Below are positions 45,455 to 54,066 of a stretch of DNA of 64,000 nucleotides, in pieces (within the stretch, counting starts at the first letter, position 1; each line of letters begins with the position of its first letter). The notes beneath the pieces are model-generated. The model made no database searches and had not been told where the DNA came from. It worked only from the letters and a program-made list of their open reading frames with translations. Made by a program: the position numbers and the translations under genes. Source of the stretch: Bacteroidota bacterium (lineage in GTDB: Bacteria > Bacteroidota > Bacteroidia > Chitinophagales > Chitinophagaceae); assembly GCA_020161535.1 (NCBI GenBank), contig JAIUNW010000006.1, positions 62,001 to 126,000 on the forward strand, read 5' to 3'.

Positions 45455-45975
45455 ATGAAAAAAATAACCGGTCTCTTCTTATTGGCCCTCACCAGTTTGG
45501 CAGGTGCGGCACAGCAAAAAACCACCTCTACTGCAATGGCAAGATTGCAGGCGATCGAAGACAGGATAGCGATCAAAAACATCGTTGATACTTTTTCCGT
45601 ACTCGCCGACCAAAAAAAACACAGGAACAAACCCTGTTGTTCACCGAAAATGCGGTGGTGGAGTCGCGCGTTGAGGGACAACCAGGCGGGGTATTGACTG
45701 GTCGGAAGCAGATCGGTGATGCCTTCGGTGGTTTTCTCGGCAATTTTGAAACCGTGTATCACCTCAACGGGCAGCAAACACTGCACCTACAAGGCGATCA
45801 GGCCAGGGCGACTTCTTATTGCCTGGTGATATTAGTCGGCCTGCAAGAGGGCAAGAAAGTAAAGACTACCATGGCGGTGATCTATAACGACGAGTTTGTA
45901 AAGAAGCAGGGGCACTGGCTGATCAGCAAGCGGCTGTCAAACTTTGTATGGCGCGAACAAACGCCGGTGCAGTAA
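45455..45975 (+). pseudogene. Secreted SnoaL/NTF2-like protein with a frameshift in an A-run
   Basis: The ATG at 45455 opens a signal peptide (about 1-20, GAAQQ) followed by an NTF2-like start, LQAIEDRIAIKNIVDTFSVL. At a run of eight A (45612-45619) the frame is lost; one extra A would join it to the second frame, LLFTENAVVESRVEG through NFVWREQTPVQ, giving about 173 residues, normal for the family. As written, the protein ends after about 80 residues. Homopolymer error, mutation or slippage control are the alternatives. SnoaL-like proteins are small polyketide cyclase or isomerase relatives, often of unknown function. Confidence 0.8.
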
Positions 45976-46036
45976 TGCGTGAGCAAGCGTCGGTGCGGTT
46001 ATTCGTGCAATATTTTCCTGCAGCATATTATTATTG

Positions 46037-46684
46037 TCATTGCCCGCGAACAGTAGTGTTTGCAGCAGGGTTGTATCGATAATGGCCAATGATTTTGTAG
46101 CGAAACAGACAATCTTCCATTACTTGTCCGCCGCCGATATTGTGTACCACCAGGTGCGTTTTCAAGTCGCCGGACAGCTCCGTTGTTATCAATCCAATAT
46201 GGTTGAGGTTACCAGGCAAAAGCCAGCAAACAATATCACCAGGTTGGTAATCGGCCGAAGCCAGGGAAAGTTTTCGGCTACTGTTTTTTCTTTCGAAAAA
46301 AGTCATGAGGTTGGGCACGCGCCGGTGATCGATGTTTTTATCAGGCGCGGCCAAGCCCCAGTGTTTCGGATAGTCGCGAAAATGTTGTAGCATGTCTTCG
46401 TGCACCGACTTTTGCAAATCGATGCCCAGCTTTCGATAAGCCCGAATCACCACATCGCTGCAAACACCCTTGCCGGCAGGTATATCCCCGTTCGGATACG
46501 CAATCACATAATAAGTAGGATCGTAGCTAACAGTTTGGTGGGTGAGAGCGATGGCTGCAGCCGAAAGCCTGTTAAAAAAAGAACTATCGCCTATCGGCGG
46601 ATGCGTTACCGAAGATGCAGTGGTATCAGCAGGTGCAGCATCACAGGCGGCGGCAAATGCCAGCAGGAAGAGCATTGTTCTCAT
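46037..46684 (-). CDS. DUF1287 family secreted protein
   Basis: 215 residues from the ATG at 46684, chosen for its signal peptide (about 1-17, AAACDAA). DUF1287 proteins (E. coli YijF) have a papain/NlpC-like fold: the likely catalytic Cys is in KGVCSDVVIRAYRKLG and the His in LNHIGLIT, with PGDIVCWLLPGN between them and the late VVHNIGGG. Action on peptidoglycan or amide bonds is inferred. It lies just downstream of the GH5 gene on the same strand. Confidence 0.88.
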   Translation of the reverse strand: MRTMLFLLAFAAACDAAPADTTASSVTHPPIGDSSFFNRLSAAAIALTHQTVSYDPTYYVIAYPNGDIPAGKGVCSDVVIRAYRKLGIDLQKSVHEDMLQHFRDYPKHWGLAAPDKNIDHRRVPNLMTFFERKNSSRKLSLASADYQPGDIVCWLLPGNLNHIGLITTELSGDLKTHLVVHNIGGGQVMEDCLFRYKIIGHYRYNPAANTTVRGQ

Positions 46685-46747
46685 GGCGGAGAGGTTGCCA
46701 ATGAGATGCAAAAAGCATCGGATTCAATAAACACTGACGCCGAATGT

Positions 46748-47749
46748 TCATCGCCCGCTCCGATTGTTCACCCTGTTAAAGTACCGCAAATACTCTTTCG
46801 TTTTCAAGCCCGACTCTTTTAAATCGCGATCATCCCATTTGCCCTCGGCACCTGCCAATGCTGTCAACATTGAACAAGTCTCTTCTTTTTCACTGACCGA
46901 CCAAACCACCCAACTAATCTTATTCGCTTCAGACCAGTCGATCCAGCGCTGCCATTCTTCGTCATTGATCGGCCCGTTGCCGGTTGCCTCCATGCCCGCA
47001 CATTCGGAAATAAAAATGGGAATGCCCTTGCCAATGGCATAGTCGGCCTGGTCGCGCAGTCCCTGCTTGTGTGTGGCCGCGTAGTAATGCAAGCTGTACA
47101 TAATATTGTTGTAGCCGGTGAGCGGATCATCCGCCACTATCTTCAAATCCTGGTCCCAATGCGGCGAACCCACCAGGATAATATTGTCCTTGTCGTTGGC
47201 CCTGATCGCTGCAATCACTTCGGCCGAATATTTTTTCACCTCGGCCCAGGTCTCATGGTCAGGCTCATTGAAGATTTCGTAAATGATATTGGGATAACGG
47301 CTATATGCAGCCGAAATTTCTTTGAAGAAAGCAACTGCTTCGGCGGTATTGATATTGTGGCTGTGCCAATCGACAATCACGTAGACGCCACTCTTAATAG
47401 CCCCATCAATAACAGCGCGGATTTTCTCTTTGGCTTCGGTTGGTTTTTTACTATATCCGCCGTCGGGCTCAACACCCATCGCCGCGCGCACCACGGTGGC
47501 ATACCAGTCGGTTGCCAGCCAGTTCACCGCGGCTTCGTTGTAAAAACGCGGCCAGTAATTGTGCCAACCGAAACTAACCCCCCGTAATACCAGCGGCTTG
47601 CCTTTTGCGTCGACCAGTTGCCCGCCTTTTACCGAGAGCTGACCGTGTTCGGAAACAGGTTGCGCGTTGGCAAAAAACACACCAGCACCGATAAAAAGAA
47701 TGAAGAAAAACAGAAAACGGAACAGTCGACGTTCATTGGGTTGTTTCAT
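46748..47749 (-). CDS. Glycoside hydrolase family 5 endoglucanase
   Basis: 333 residues from the ATG at 47749. Signal-anchor (about 7-28, FFANAQ), then a GH5 barrel beginning GGQLVDAKGKPLVLRGVSFG. The acid/base Glu is in YEIFNEPDHETW and the nucleophile Glu in IPIFISECAGM; VIVDWHSHN and SLHYYAATHK carry other active-site residues. Retaining beta-1,4-glucanase activity on cellulose or related glucans is likely; the motif set is that of the classical bacterial cellulases. No SusCD pair is nearby, so it is not part of a glycan-uptake locus. It is followed by DUF1287. Confidence 0.93.
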   Translation of the reverse strand: MKQPNERRLFRFLFFFILFIGAGVFFANAQPVSEHGQLSVKGGQLVDAKGKPLVLRGVSFGWHNYWPRFYNEAAVNWLATDWYATVVRAAMGVEPDGGYSKKPTEAKEKIRAVIDGAIKSGVYVIVDWHSHNINTAEAVAFFKEISAAYSRYPNIIYEIFNEPDHETWAEVKKYSAEVIAAIRANDKDNIILVGSPHWDQDLKIVADDPLTGYNNIMYSLHYYAATHKQGLRDQADYAIGKGIPIFISECAGMEATGNGPINDEEWQRWIDWSEANKISWVVWSVSEKEETCSMLTALAGAEGKWDDRDLKESGLKTKEYLRYFNRVNNRSGR

Positions 47750-47814
47750 AGCTGTGGGTTGAACCACAAGATCGCATTATTTGCAGGGAAAGTCAAGCTT
47801 CGCGCTGCAGTACA

Positions 47815-48570
47815 TCATTGCGGCATACAATGCACCGCAATTTTTTGCAGCAGGTCGGGCATAGCCGAAGCACTGCGCAGCACCAAAATCAAGCCTGTCA
47901 GTAAAATCACGAAGGGAAAGTATTTTACATACAGGTGACCGGCATGGGCGCGCACCCATTGCAAACCCAGGGCGGCAAGCAACATAGTGGGTATGGTTCC
48001 CAGGCCGAAGCCAGCCATAAAAACAGTGGAGCCAGCGGCGCTGTTGGCAGCTATCGAAGCCACCAGGGCCAGGTACACCATGCCACAGGGCAATAATCCG
48101 TTAACGGCGCCGAAGCCGAGGGCATTGTACCAGCGTGCCGGGCGGCGCAATAAAACCGCCGAAGCTTTGTGAATGAATTTGACCGGCGAAGGGATAAAGG
48201 AGTGTTGTACCACGGCCGCTTTCTTGTACCCGTCTGGTACTACCCGTCGGGTGCTGCCCGTCGGGTGAGCGATGCGCCAGCGGCGGTACAGCAATCGCAG
48301 GGCCCAGCCAATGGTACCCAGCCCGGCCACAAACGCGATGCCCTGCTGCCAGCCGCCAATCGCCAGGCCGCGGCCAAACAAACCGATCAGCAAGCCCAGT
48401 AGCGCATACATGGCGGTGCGGCCCAACTGGTAGGCCGTCATCGACAATACCATATGAAACGACGAGCGCCGGTCGACCGGTGCCAGCACCGCCAGCGGGC
48501 CGCACATGCCTACACAGTGCAGGCTGCCTGCAATGCCCAGTAACCATCCGGCGAGTAAGGCGCTCATCAT
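47815..48570 (-). CDS. TauE/SafE-like membrane protein of the cbb3 locus
   Basis: 251 residues with about six transmembrane helices. It opens GWLLGIAGSLHCVGMCGPLAVL with the CVGMCGP motif of the UreH/DsbD-2-type SafE-like proteins that are common in cbb3 clusters, and has NGLLPCGMVYLAL in the second half. The two Cys motifs suit metal (copper) or thiol handling during oxidase assembly; that role is inferred. The cytoplasmic loop about residues 101-116 is coded by a 14-base DNA repeat. It is the last gene of the locus, 55 bases after ccoH. Confidence 0.85.
   Translation of the reverse strand: MMSALLAGWLLGIAGSLHCVGMCGPLAVLAPVDRRSSFHMVLSMTAYQLGRTAMYALLGLLIGLFGRGLAIGGWQQGIAFVAGLGTIGWALRLLYRRWRIAHPTGSTRRVVPDGYKKAAVVQHSFIPSPVKFIHKASAVLLRRPARWYNALGFGAVNGLLPCGMVYLALVASIAANSAAGSTVFMAGFGLGTIPTMLLAALGLQWVRAHAGHLYVKYFPFVILLTGLILVLRSASAMPDLLQKIAVHCMPQ
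48227..48268. repeat. Three tandem 14-base repeats inside the TauE-like gene
   Basis: Units TACCCGTCTGGTAC, TACCCGTCGGGTGC and TGCCCGTCGGGTGA, each with a CCCG-T-CGGG mini-palindrome. Since 14 is not a multiple of 3, each unit is read in a different frame (HPTGS, TRRV, VPDGY). Three units together keep the frame; gain or loss of one would break it. Confidence 0.8.
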
Positions 48571-48624
48571 CGTTTATTCAATTAAAAAATAGCCCCAAAA
48601 AAGCAGCGCAAAGCTGAAAAAAAA

Positions 48625-49053
48625 TTATCTGCCCAGGGCTTTTTGCGCATAATAGTCGAGATTCTCCTGCTTCCAACTGATACGCATGGTATAGGCCTTG
48701 CCTTCCACGAGTCCGTTGAATTGCTGTTGACCCTGCGCATCGGTTTGCAAATTGAAATGCTGATCGAGATCGGCATTGTCGGGGCAGTAGAACCAAACTT
48801 CGCCGCTTACATTGCTGCCCACAATGGGAGGCAATTGTAAGTGAACCGAATTACCCGACCTGTTAATTTGCAGCGCGCTCAGGTAAGGAGCCGTACGCTG
48901 CATGGCATTGATCTGGTCCTGGTAATGCAGTTCTTTTTTGTAATAGTCTTTTTCTACGAGGTAGAAAGTAGTGCTCTGCGCACGATACACCATATAGCCA
49001 ATGAAAATGGCAAAGGCAACAAAACCGGCAATTACTTTATGACCCCAATGCAT
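48625..49053 (-). CDS. ccoH: FixH/CcoH-family cbb3 assembly protein
   Basis: 142 residues with one N-terminal membrane helix (about 7-24, VIAGFVAFAIFIGYMVY) and a periplasmic domain: YLVEKDYYKKELHYQDQIN is the conserved FixH/CcoH start, followed by an immunoglobulin-like strand set. CcoH stabilises the cbb3 oxidase during assembly in other bacteria. It is 10 bases after ccoG and 54 before the TauE-like gene. Confidence 0.9.
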   Translation of the reverse strand: MHWGHKVIAGFVAFAIFIGYMVYRAQSTTFYLVEKDYYKKELHYQDQINAMQRTAPYLSALQINRSGNSVHLQLPPIVGSNVSGEVWFYCPDNADLDQHFNLQTDAQGQQQFNGLVEGKAYTMRISWKQENLDYYAQKALGR

Positions 49054-49063
49054 ATACGAAGTT

Positions 49064-50452
49064 TTAAAATTTATTAAACGGTCCCATGAAATTGGTTTTC
49101 ACTACCGCAATCTTTTGGTTGCCCTGGTACAAACCTACTTTCAACGGTGTCTTTCTGCTATTGATCGCACTGCGCGGCAACACAATGAAAAACGAAGCGG
49201 AACCAATGTCTTCTTTTTTCGCCACAATGGTATTGCTGGTAACCAGTTTCACCTGGCCATTCATGCCTTCCAGTTTCAACTCCAGCGGAATATCATCGAG
49301 GGTCTTGTTCCTGTATTTAAAACTATACAGGTTCGACAGGCTGTCGGTGCCCACTTCCTGGAACAACAATCCCGGCGCGCGAACAATCGTGCCATCCACG
49401 TTGTGACGGGTTACCAATAAGGTGGTTAATAGTCCAGCGAGAATAAACAACACCAGGGTATAAAATTTCATCCGACCGGTGTAGCTCAGTTTTTTGCCTT
49501 CAGCAATACCACTTTCCGATGCATACCGCACCAGTCCGGTGGGGCGGTTCATGCCAATCATAATGGCATCACAGGCATCAATACACGCTGTGCAACCCAC
49601 ACATTCCATTTGTGTACCATTGCGGATATCGATACCTGTAGGGCAAACCCGCACACACTGGTAACAGTCTACACAATCACCAACGGTAACATCCGGCTTC
49701 GCTTTGCCCCTCGGCTCACCGCGTTTGTAATCATAGGCAACAATCACCGAGTTGCGGTCGAGCAATACGCTTTGCAGTCGACCATAGGGACAAACCACCG
49801 TACAAGCCTGCTCGCGGAAAAATGCATACACGGCATAAAACACAGAAGAAAACACGACCAGGCTCAAAAAACCGCCCACATGTTGTGATACCGGTTCCCG
49901 TATAATGGCGAATAAAGCATCAACGCCAATGATATAGGCTAGAAAATAATTGGCAATCACAAAGGCGATGAGAAAAAACACCACATGTTTGGTTGTTTTT
50001 ACACGAATCTTCTCAGCATTCCAGGGACCTTTGTTGCGGCGTTGTTGCTCAGAAGCATCGCCCTCGATAACGTATTCGATTTTGCGAAACAACATCTCCA
50101 TGAAGTTGGTTTGCGGACAAACCCAACCGCAAAACAACCGGCCAAAAGCCGCGGTGAACAACACAATAAACAAGATGCCCGTTACCATGGCCACGCCAAA
50201 TACCACAAAATCCTGGGGCCAAAACACTTTACCAAAGATGATGAACTTGGCCTGCGGAATATTGAACATAAACAAAGGCCGGCCATTCAACTTAACAAAG
50301 GGAAGGGTGAGGAAGAGGGCGAAAAAGAACAGACTCACGATGGTCCGCGCGGTATAATACTTCCCTTTCGGCTTGCGGGCATATACCCACTTCCTCTTAC
50401 CCGACGCATCAACCGTAGCGATGCGGTCCCTGAAATTTTCCTGTGGTTTCAT
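49064..50452 (-). CDS. ccoG: cbb3 oxidase accessory protein CcoG (FixG)
   Basis: 462 residues. Membrane protein with about five helices and a polyferredoxin: RLFCGWVCPQTNFMEMLF (about 107-124), CTVVCPYGRLQS, then two [4Fe-4S] sites CVDCYQCVRVCPTGID and CVGCTACIDACDA, and a C-terminal FixG-type immunoglobulin-like periplasmic domain. In other bacteria CcoG reduces copper for insertion into the CuB site. Its start shares one base with the ccoP stop (TAATG). Confidence 0.96.
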   Translation of the reverse strand: MKPQENFRDRIATVDASGKRKWVYARKPKGKYYTARTIVSLFFFALFLTLPFVKLNGRPLFMFNIPQAKFIIFGKVFWPQDFVVFGVAMVTGILFIVLFTAAFGRLFCGWVCPQTNFMEMLFRKIEYVIEGDASEQQRRNKGPWNAEKIRVKTTKHVVFFLIAFVIANYFLAYIIGVDALFAIIREPVSQHVGGFLSLVVFSSVFYAVYAFFREQACTVVCPYGRLQSVLLDRNSVIVAYDYKRGEPRGKAKPDVTVGDCVDCYQCVRVCPTGIDIRNGTQMECVGCTACIDACDAIMIGMNRPTGLVRYASESGIAEGKKLSYTGRMKFYTLVLFILAGLLTTLLVTRHNVDGTIVRAPGLLFQEVGTDSLSNLYSFKYRNKTLDDIPLELKLEGMNGQVKLVTSNTIVAKKEDIGSASFFIVLPRSAINSRKTPLKVGLYQGNQKIAVVKTNFMGPFNKF

Positions 50453-51462
50453 TATTTAGCGGCAGGCTGATAGAGCTCACCCTGCGGAGCTTTTGCGTTT
50501 GGCGGATTGGTACCCTTGAGGGACTCTACATAACTGGCCAGTTGCGCAATCTGTTTGTTCGAATAGGTATTCTGCCAGTTCGGCATTGCATTTATACCAT
50601 ACCGAATGGTTTTGAACACTGCTTTGATATCGCCACCATGCATCCAATAGTCGTCTGTCAGGTTAGGACCAACCGAGCCGCCGCCGTTTTCAAGGTGACA
50701 GGCAGCACATGATTTTACGAAGTTGGCTTTGCCAGCGGCGATATCAGCAGGATCTTTCATCATTTCGACGGTATTCTCATCTACACTTTCACCCTTAAGT
50801 GCAAGATAAGCAGAAACTTCTTTTTTGGCTGCGTCAACCGACGCCGTATACTCTTCGATGCTGTTCGGTGCAGCATGGCTCACTTCGGCACGCCATAAAT
50901 ACACCACTGAAAATATAATGGTGGCATAGAAACCATAAATCCACCAGGGCGGAAGGCGATTGTCCAGTTCCTGGATACCGTCGTAGTTGTGGTCGAGCAT
51001 AATGTCAGCTTCCTGCTCTTCCGGCTTAAAGGCATTCAGCTTGGCCCACCATTTGGCAAAAGAAGACTCTTTAGCCACCTTTACTTCTTCTACTTCTACC
51101 GCCTTTTCTGCTCTTAACATCAGGCGAATCTGCAACAACATGGTCAGGATGATAAACAACTCCAAACCCAGTACAAAAAGCATTGAATAAAAGGTAGTAT
51201 AGGTCATGCCAGCAATGCCTTCTTCAGCCGCAGCGGCGGCAGGCGCATCTTGCGCATACACCGATCCGGCCAGCAGCAGCAATACAATGCCAAGCATTCC
51301 TGCTTTCGACGCATTCGCTTCTTTCTTCTCACGCTTGTATTTTACCTGTGCGAGGCCATACATCACGTTGCCGAGCAGGCCAATAACGATCAGCAGTACG
51401 AACATCACTATCAGTAACACCAGTGCAGTGCTATTGCTGAAAATATCAAGTTCATGTTTCAT
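50452..51462 (-). CDS. ccoP: cbb3 oxidase subunit III, c-type cytochrome
   Basis: 336 residues. N-terminal membrane helices (about 13-35, a second near 85-115, and one at LPPWWIYGFYATIIFSVVYLW), then one cytochrome c domain with CAACH haem motif (about residue 249) and a distal Met in NAMPNW. Proteobacterial CcoP has two haems; one haem with an extended N-terminal region is normal for Bacteroidota. It passes electrons from soluble cytochromes toward the CcoNO core. It lies 12 bases after ccoQ. Confidence 0.95.
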   Translation of the reverse strand: MKHELDIFSNSTALVLLIVMFVLLIVIGLLGNVMYGLAQVKYKREKKEANASKAGMLGIVLLLLAGSVYAQDAPAAAAAEEGIAGMTYTTFYSMLFVLGLELFIILTMLLQIRLMLRAEKAVEVEEVKVAKESSFAKWWAKLNAFKPEEQEADIMLDHNYDGIQELDNRLPPWWIYGFYATIIFSVVYLWRAEVSHAAPNSIEEYTASVDAAKKEVSAYLALKGESVDENTVEMMKDPADIAAGKANFVKSCAACHLENGGGSVGPNLTDDYWMHGGDIKAVFKTIRYGINAMPNWQNTYSNKQIAQLASYVESLKGTNPPNAKAPQGELYQPAAK

Positions 51463-51474
51463 GTTCGGTTTGGT

Positions 51475-51636
51475 TTATTGTTCAAGGGGAATGCGGCTGA
51501 TTTCTGCCAGTTTTTTCTTGTTGCTTTTGAGTACCCATACCAGCATCACGGTAAAGAACAACACAAAGAGTAGGAGCGACACCAATCCGTAGATATCAAT
51601 GCCGGCTATTTTGGTGATATAGTTGATGAATTTCAT
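51475..51636 (-). CDS. ccoQ: cbb3 oxidase small subunit CcoQ
   Basis: 53 residues: MKFINYITKIAGIDIYG followed by one membrane helix (about 16-36, LVSLLLFVLFFTVMLVWVL) and a short basic tail, KSNKKKLAEISRIPLEQ. Size, single helix and position between ccoNO (2 bases after it) and ccoP are diagnostic of CcoQ, which stabilises the complex. It is too short to be found by a length cut-off. Confidence 0.85.
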   Translation of the reverse strand: MKFINYITKIAGIDIYGLVSLLLFVLFFTVMLVWVLKSNKKKLAEISRIPLEQ

Positions 51637-51638
51637 GA

Positions 51639-53777
51639 CTATGGATTACTGGTTAAACTGTTTTTAGCGGTATCTGCTTTGATATCGGTTCCGATTCGCT
51701 GCAGGTAAGCAATAAGTGCGATGATTTCTGCATTGGCCGGCGTTTCGATCTTATCGGCTTTCAGTTTTTTCTGGATGCCTTTGGCCTGGTCCATCAGGTC
51801 TTTGTTGGCCTGTTGGTCATAGCCTTGCGGATAAGGTACACCCAGGGTTTGCATCGCCCTGATCTTACCCGGTGTTGAGCTGGTGTCAAGTGCATTGTCG
51901 AGCAACCAGGTGTATTGCGGCATGATCGAACCGGGACTCATACTGCGCGGATCATACATGTGGTTATAGTGCCAGGAGTCAGGATATTTTCCGCCTTCGC
52001 GCGCCAGATCGGGACCGGTACGCTTACTACCCCACTGGAAGGGATGGTCGTACACAAATTCGCCAGCTTTTGAATATTCGCCGTAACGGGCTACTTCGTC
52101 TCTGAACGGACGTACCATTTGCGAGTGACAGGTATAACAACCCTCCCGCACATAGATATCGCGGCCCTGCAATTCAAGCGGTGTATAAGGCTTCACGCTT
52201 GCGATGGTAGGAATATTGCTTTTTACCAGAAAAGTGGGAATGAATTCAATCGCACCGCCAACGGCAACCACAATTAAACTCAGCACCAACATGGTCAGTG
52301 GTTTGCGCTCGATCACACGATGCCAGTATTCGCGGGCATGTGATTCTTCTTTCAACAACGGTGCGGCATGTGCTTCTTCTTCGGGAATGAATACACCCTT
52401 GCCGATGGTCTTGGCCAGGTTGTACACCATGATCAAGGCACCTGTCAGGTACAGGGCACCACCAATGCTGCGCAGAATATACAGCGGCATGATGCTGTTA
52501 ACGGTTTCAATGAACTGGTATTTCAGTTGTCCCTCGGGTGTAAACGATTTCCACATCAGGCTCTGTTCAAAACCCGCCCAGTACATAGGAATCGCGTAGA
52601 TTACGATACCAACAGTACCCAACCAGAAGTGGTTGTTGGCCAGCTTGGTGCTGTACAAACTAGTACCCCACATTTTCGGCACCAGGTAGTACATAATGGC
52701 GAAGGCCATGAAACCATTCCAACCCAAACCACCAATATGCACGTGGGCAATGGTCCAGTCGGTAAAGTGCGAAATGGCATTTACGCTTTTCAAACTCAAC
52801 AAGGGGCCTTCAAACGTAGCCATACCATAACAGGTAATGGCCACTACCATGAATTTCAACACAGGATCTTCCCTCACTTTATCCCAGGCGCCACGCAGGG
52901 TGAACAAACCGTTCAGCATACCACCCCAACTGGGGGCAATCAGCATTACACTGAATACCACGCCGAGCGACTGTGCCCAGTCGGGCAGGGAAGTGTACAA
53001 CAGGTGGTGCGGACCAGCCCATATATAGATAAAGATCAGTGCCCAAAAGTGAATGATCGACAAACGGTAAGAATATACCGGACGATTTGCTGCCTTGGGC
53101 AGAAAATAATACATCAAACCAAGCACCGGCGTCGTGAGGAAGAAGGCCACCGCGTTGTGACCATACCACCACTGTACCAGCGCATCTTGTACGCCGGCGT
53201 ACCAGCTATAACTTTTCATGAAAGATACCGGAATCTCAAAGCTGTTCACGATGTGCAACAGCGCAACGGTCACGAATGTGGCGATGTAAAACCAGATGGC
53301 TACATACAAGTGTTTCTCGCGACGAACCAAGATGGTACCGAACATATTGACACCAAATACCACCCAAATCAGGGCGATGGCGATATCAATGGGCCATTCC
53401 AGTTCCGCATATTCTTTACCGGTAGTAAAACCTGCCAGCAATGTGATAGCGGCCGCGGCAATGATGAGTTGCCATCCCCAGAAATTGATCCAACTGAGTT
53501 TATCACTCCACATACGTGTTTTACACAAACGCTGCAATGAGTAATAGACGCCTGCAAAAGTGGCATTGCCTACAAAAGCAAAAATGATGGCGTTGGTGTG
53601 CAGGGGACGCAAGCGACCAAAAGTGGTGGCTGCCAATCCCAAACTAATCTGCGGATAATAAATCTGGATCGCTGCCCAGAGTCCGGCAAGCATTCCGACG
53701 ATGCCGAACACGACAGTGGCAATCCCGAAGGCCCGCACGATCTTGTTGTCGTAATAGAAAGTTTCTGTTGTTTGCAT
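51639..53777 (-). CDS. ccoNO: cbb3 cytochrome c oxidase, fused subunits I and II
   Basis: 712 residues. The first about 480 are CcoN: 12 transmembrane helices with the haem b and CuB histidines, for example in VQWWYGHNAVAFFLTTPV, YTSLPDWAQ and WTIAHVHIGGLGWNG. The rest is CcoO with a membrane anchor (about 493-515) and a mono-haem cytochrome c domain, EGCYTCHSQMVRPF, and the axial Met near PGSIMPQYTW. The fusion of CcoN and CcoO in one chain is typical for Bacteroidota. It reduces O2 with high affinity and pumps protons, for microaerobic respiration. Confidence 0.97.
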   Translation of the reverse strand: MQTTETFYYDNKIVRAFGIATVVFGIVGMLAGLWAAIQIYYPQISLGLAATTFGRLRPLHTNAIIFAFVGNATFAGVYYSLQRLCKTRMWSDKLSWINFWGWQLIIAAAAITLLAGFTTGKEYAELEWPIDIAIALIWVVFGVNMFGTILVRREKHLYVAIWFYIATFVTVALLHIVNSFEIPVSFMKSYSWYAGVQDALVQWWYGHNAVAFFLTTPVLGLMYYFLPKAANRPVYSYRLSIIHFWALIFIYIWAGPHHLLYTSLPDWAQSLGVVFSVMLIAPSWGGMLNGLFTLRGAWDKVREDPVLKFMVVAITCYGMATFEGPLLSLKSVNAISHFTDWTIAHVHIGGLGWNGFMAFAIMYYLVPKMWGTSLYSTKLANNHFWLGTVGIVIYAIPMYWAGFEQSLMWKSFTPEGQLKYQFIETVNSIMPLYILRSIGGALYLTGALIMVYNLAKTIGKGVFIPEEEAHAAPLLKEESHAREYWHRVIERKPLTMLVLSLIVVAVGGAIEFIPTFLVKSNIPTIASVKPYTPLELQGRDIYVREGCYTCHSQMVRPFRDEVARYGEYSKAGEFVYDHPFQWGSKRTGPDLAREGGKYPDSWHYNHMYDPRSMSPGSIMPQYTWLLDNALDTSSTPGKIRAMQTLGVPYPQGYDQQANKDLMDQAKGIQKKLKADKIETPANAEIIALIAYLQRIGTDIKADTAKNSLTSNP

Positions 53778-53783
53778 AAGCGG

Positions 53784-53936
53784 CTATTTATTCAGGGGTT
53801 CATCTTCAAATAAAATTCTGGAAGCGGGCGATACATCATCTTCAAATTGTCCCCGCGAAACGCTCCACAGGTAAGCAGCCAGGAATACCGCCGCAATGGC
53901 GACACTCACGGTTAATAGAATTACGATGACACTCAT
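53784..53936 (-). CDS. ccoS: cbb3 oxidase assembly protein CcoS
   Basis: 50 residues from the ATG at 53936: one membrane helix (about 2-22, VIVILLTVSVAIAAVFLAAYLW) and a C-terminal stretch SVSRGQFEDDVSPASRILF with the RGQFDD-like motif that defines CcoS. A frame extending to 54110 was rejected because it has no CcoS character. CcoS is needed for haem and copper insertion into CcoN. It is 6 bases before ccoNO and 130 bases after ccoI; that gap holds a promoter and operator. Confidence 0.93.
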   Translation of the reverse strand: MSVIVILLTVSVAIAAVFLAAYLWSVSRGQFEDDVSPASRILFEDEPLNK

Positions 53937-53954
53937 GGTTAAAAAATTGCGATG

Positions 53955-53962
53955 TAAACTTA
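53955..53962 (-). promoter_or_regulatory. -7-like box upstream of ccoS
   Basis: Minus strand TAAGTTTA (one mismatch from TAnnTTTG), about 18 bases before the ccoS ATG. Its first base is exactly 51.5 bases from the centre of the CTGAT-N4-ATCAG palindrome at 54007-54020. No -33 TTTG at the expected distance, as for activator-dependent promoters. Confidence 0.5.
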
Positions 53963-54006
53963 GAGCGGCACTGAGTTTTGTCACCTGACTGTCATCAAGC
54001 GATGTA

Positions 54007-54020
54007 CTGATATTCATCAG
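54007..54020. promoter_or_regulatory. FNR-like operator upstream of ccoS
   Basis: CTGATATTCATCAG, a perfect palindrome with arms CTGAT / ATCAG and N4, the same arms as at 56499-56512. The core TGAT-N4-ATCA matches the FNR consensus TTGAT-N4-ATCAA except for the outer base. It lies in the 130-base gap between ccoI and ccoS. Confidence 0.65.
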
Positions 54021-54066
54021 CAACCCCGGGTTATACCCCGCTGGCGCCCTGTAAAAAGGGGAAAAA

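Noticed and set aside
52368..53540. 390-codon open frame on the plus strand opposite ccoNO
   Set aside because: It lies fully antisense to a strongly conserved oxidase gene, and its translation is low-complexity with many His, Gln and Arg and no domain. It is a shadow frame.
53981..53998. Second FNR-like site next to the ccoS operator (TGAT-N4-GTCA on the minus strand)
   Set aside because: One half is imperfect and its spacing to the box is not matched upstream of ccoI; too weak to call.
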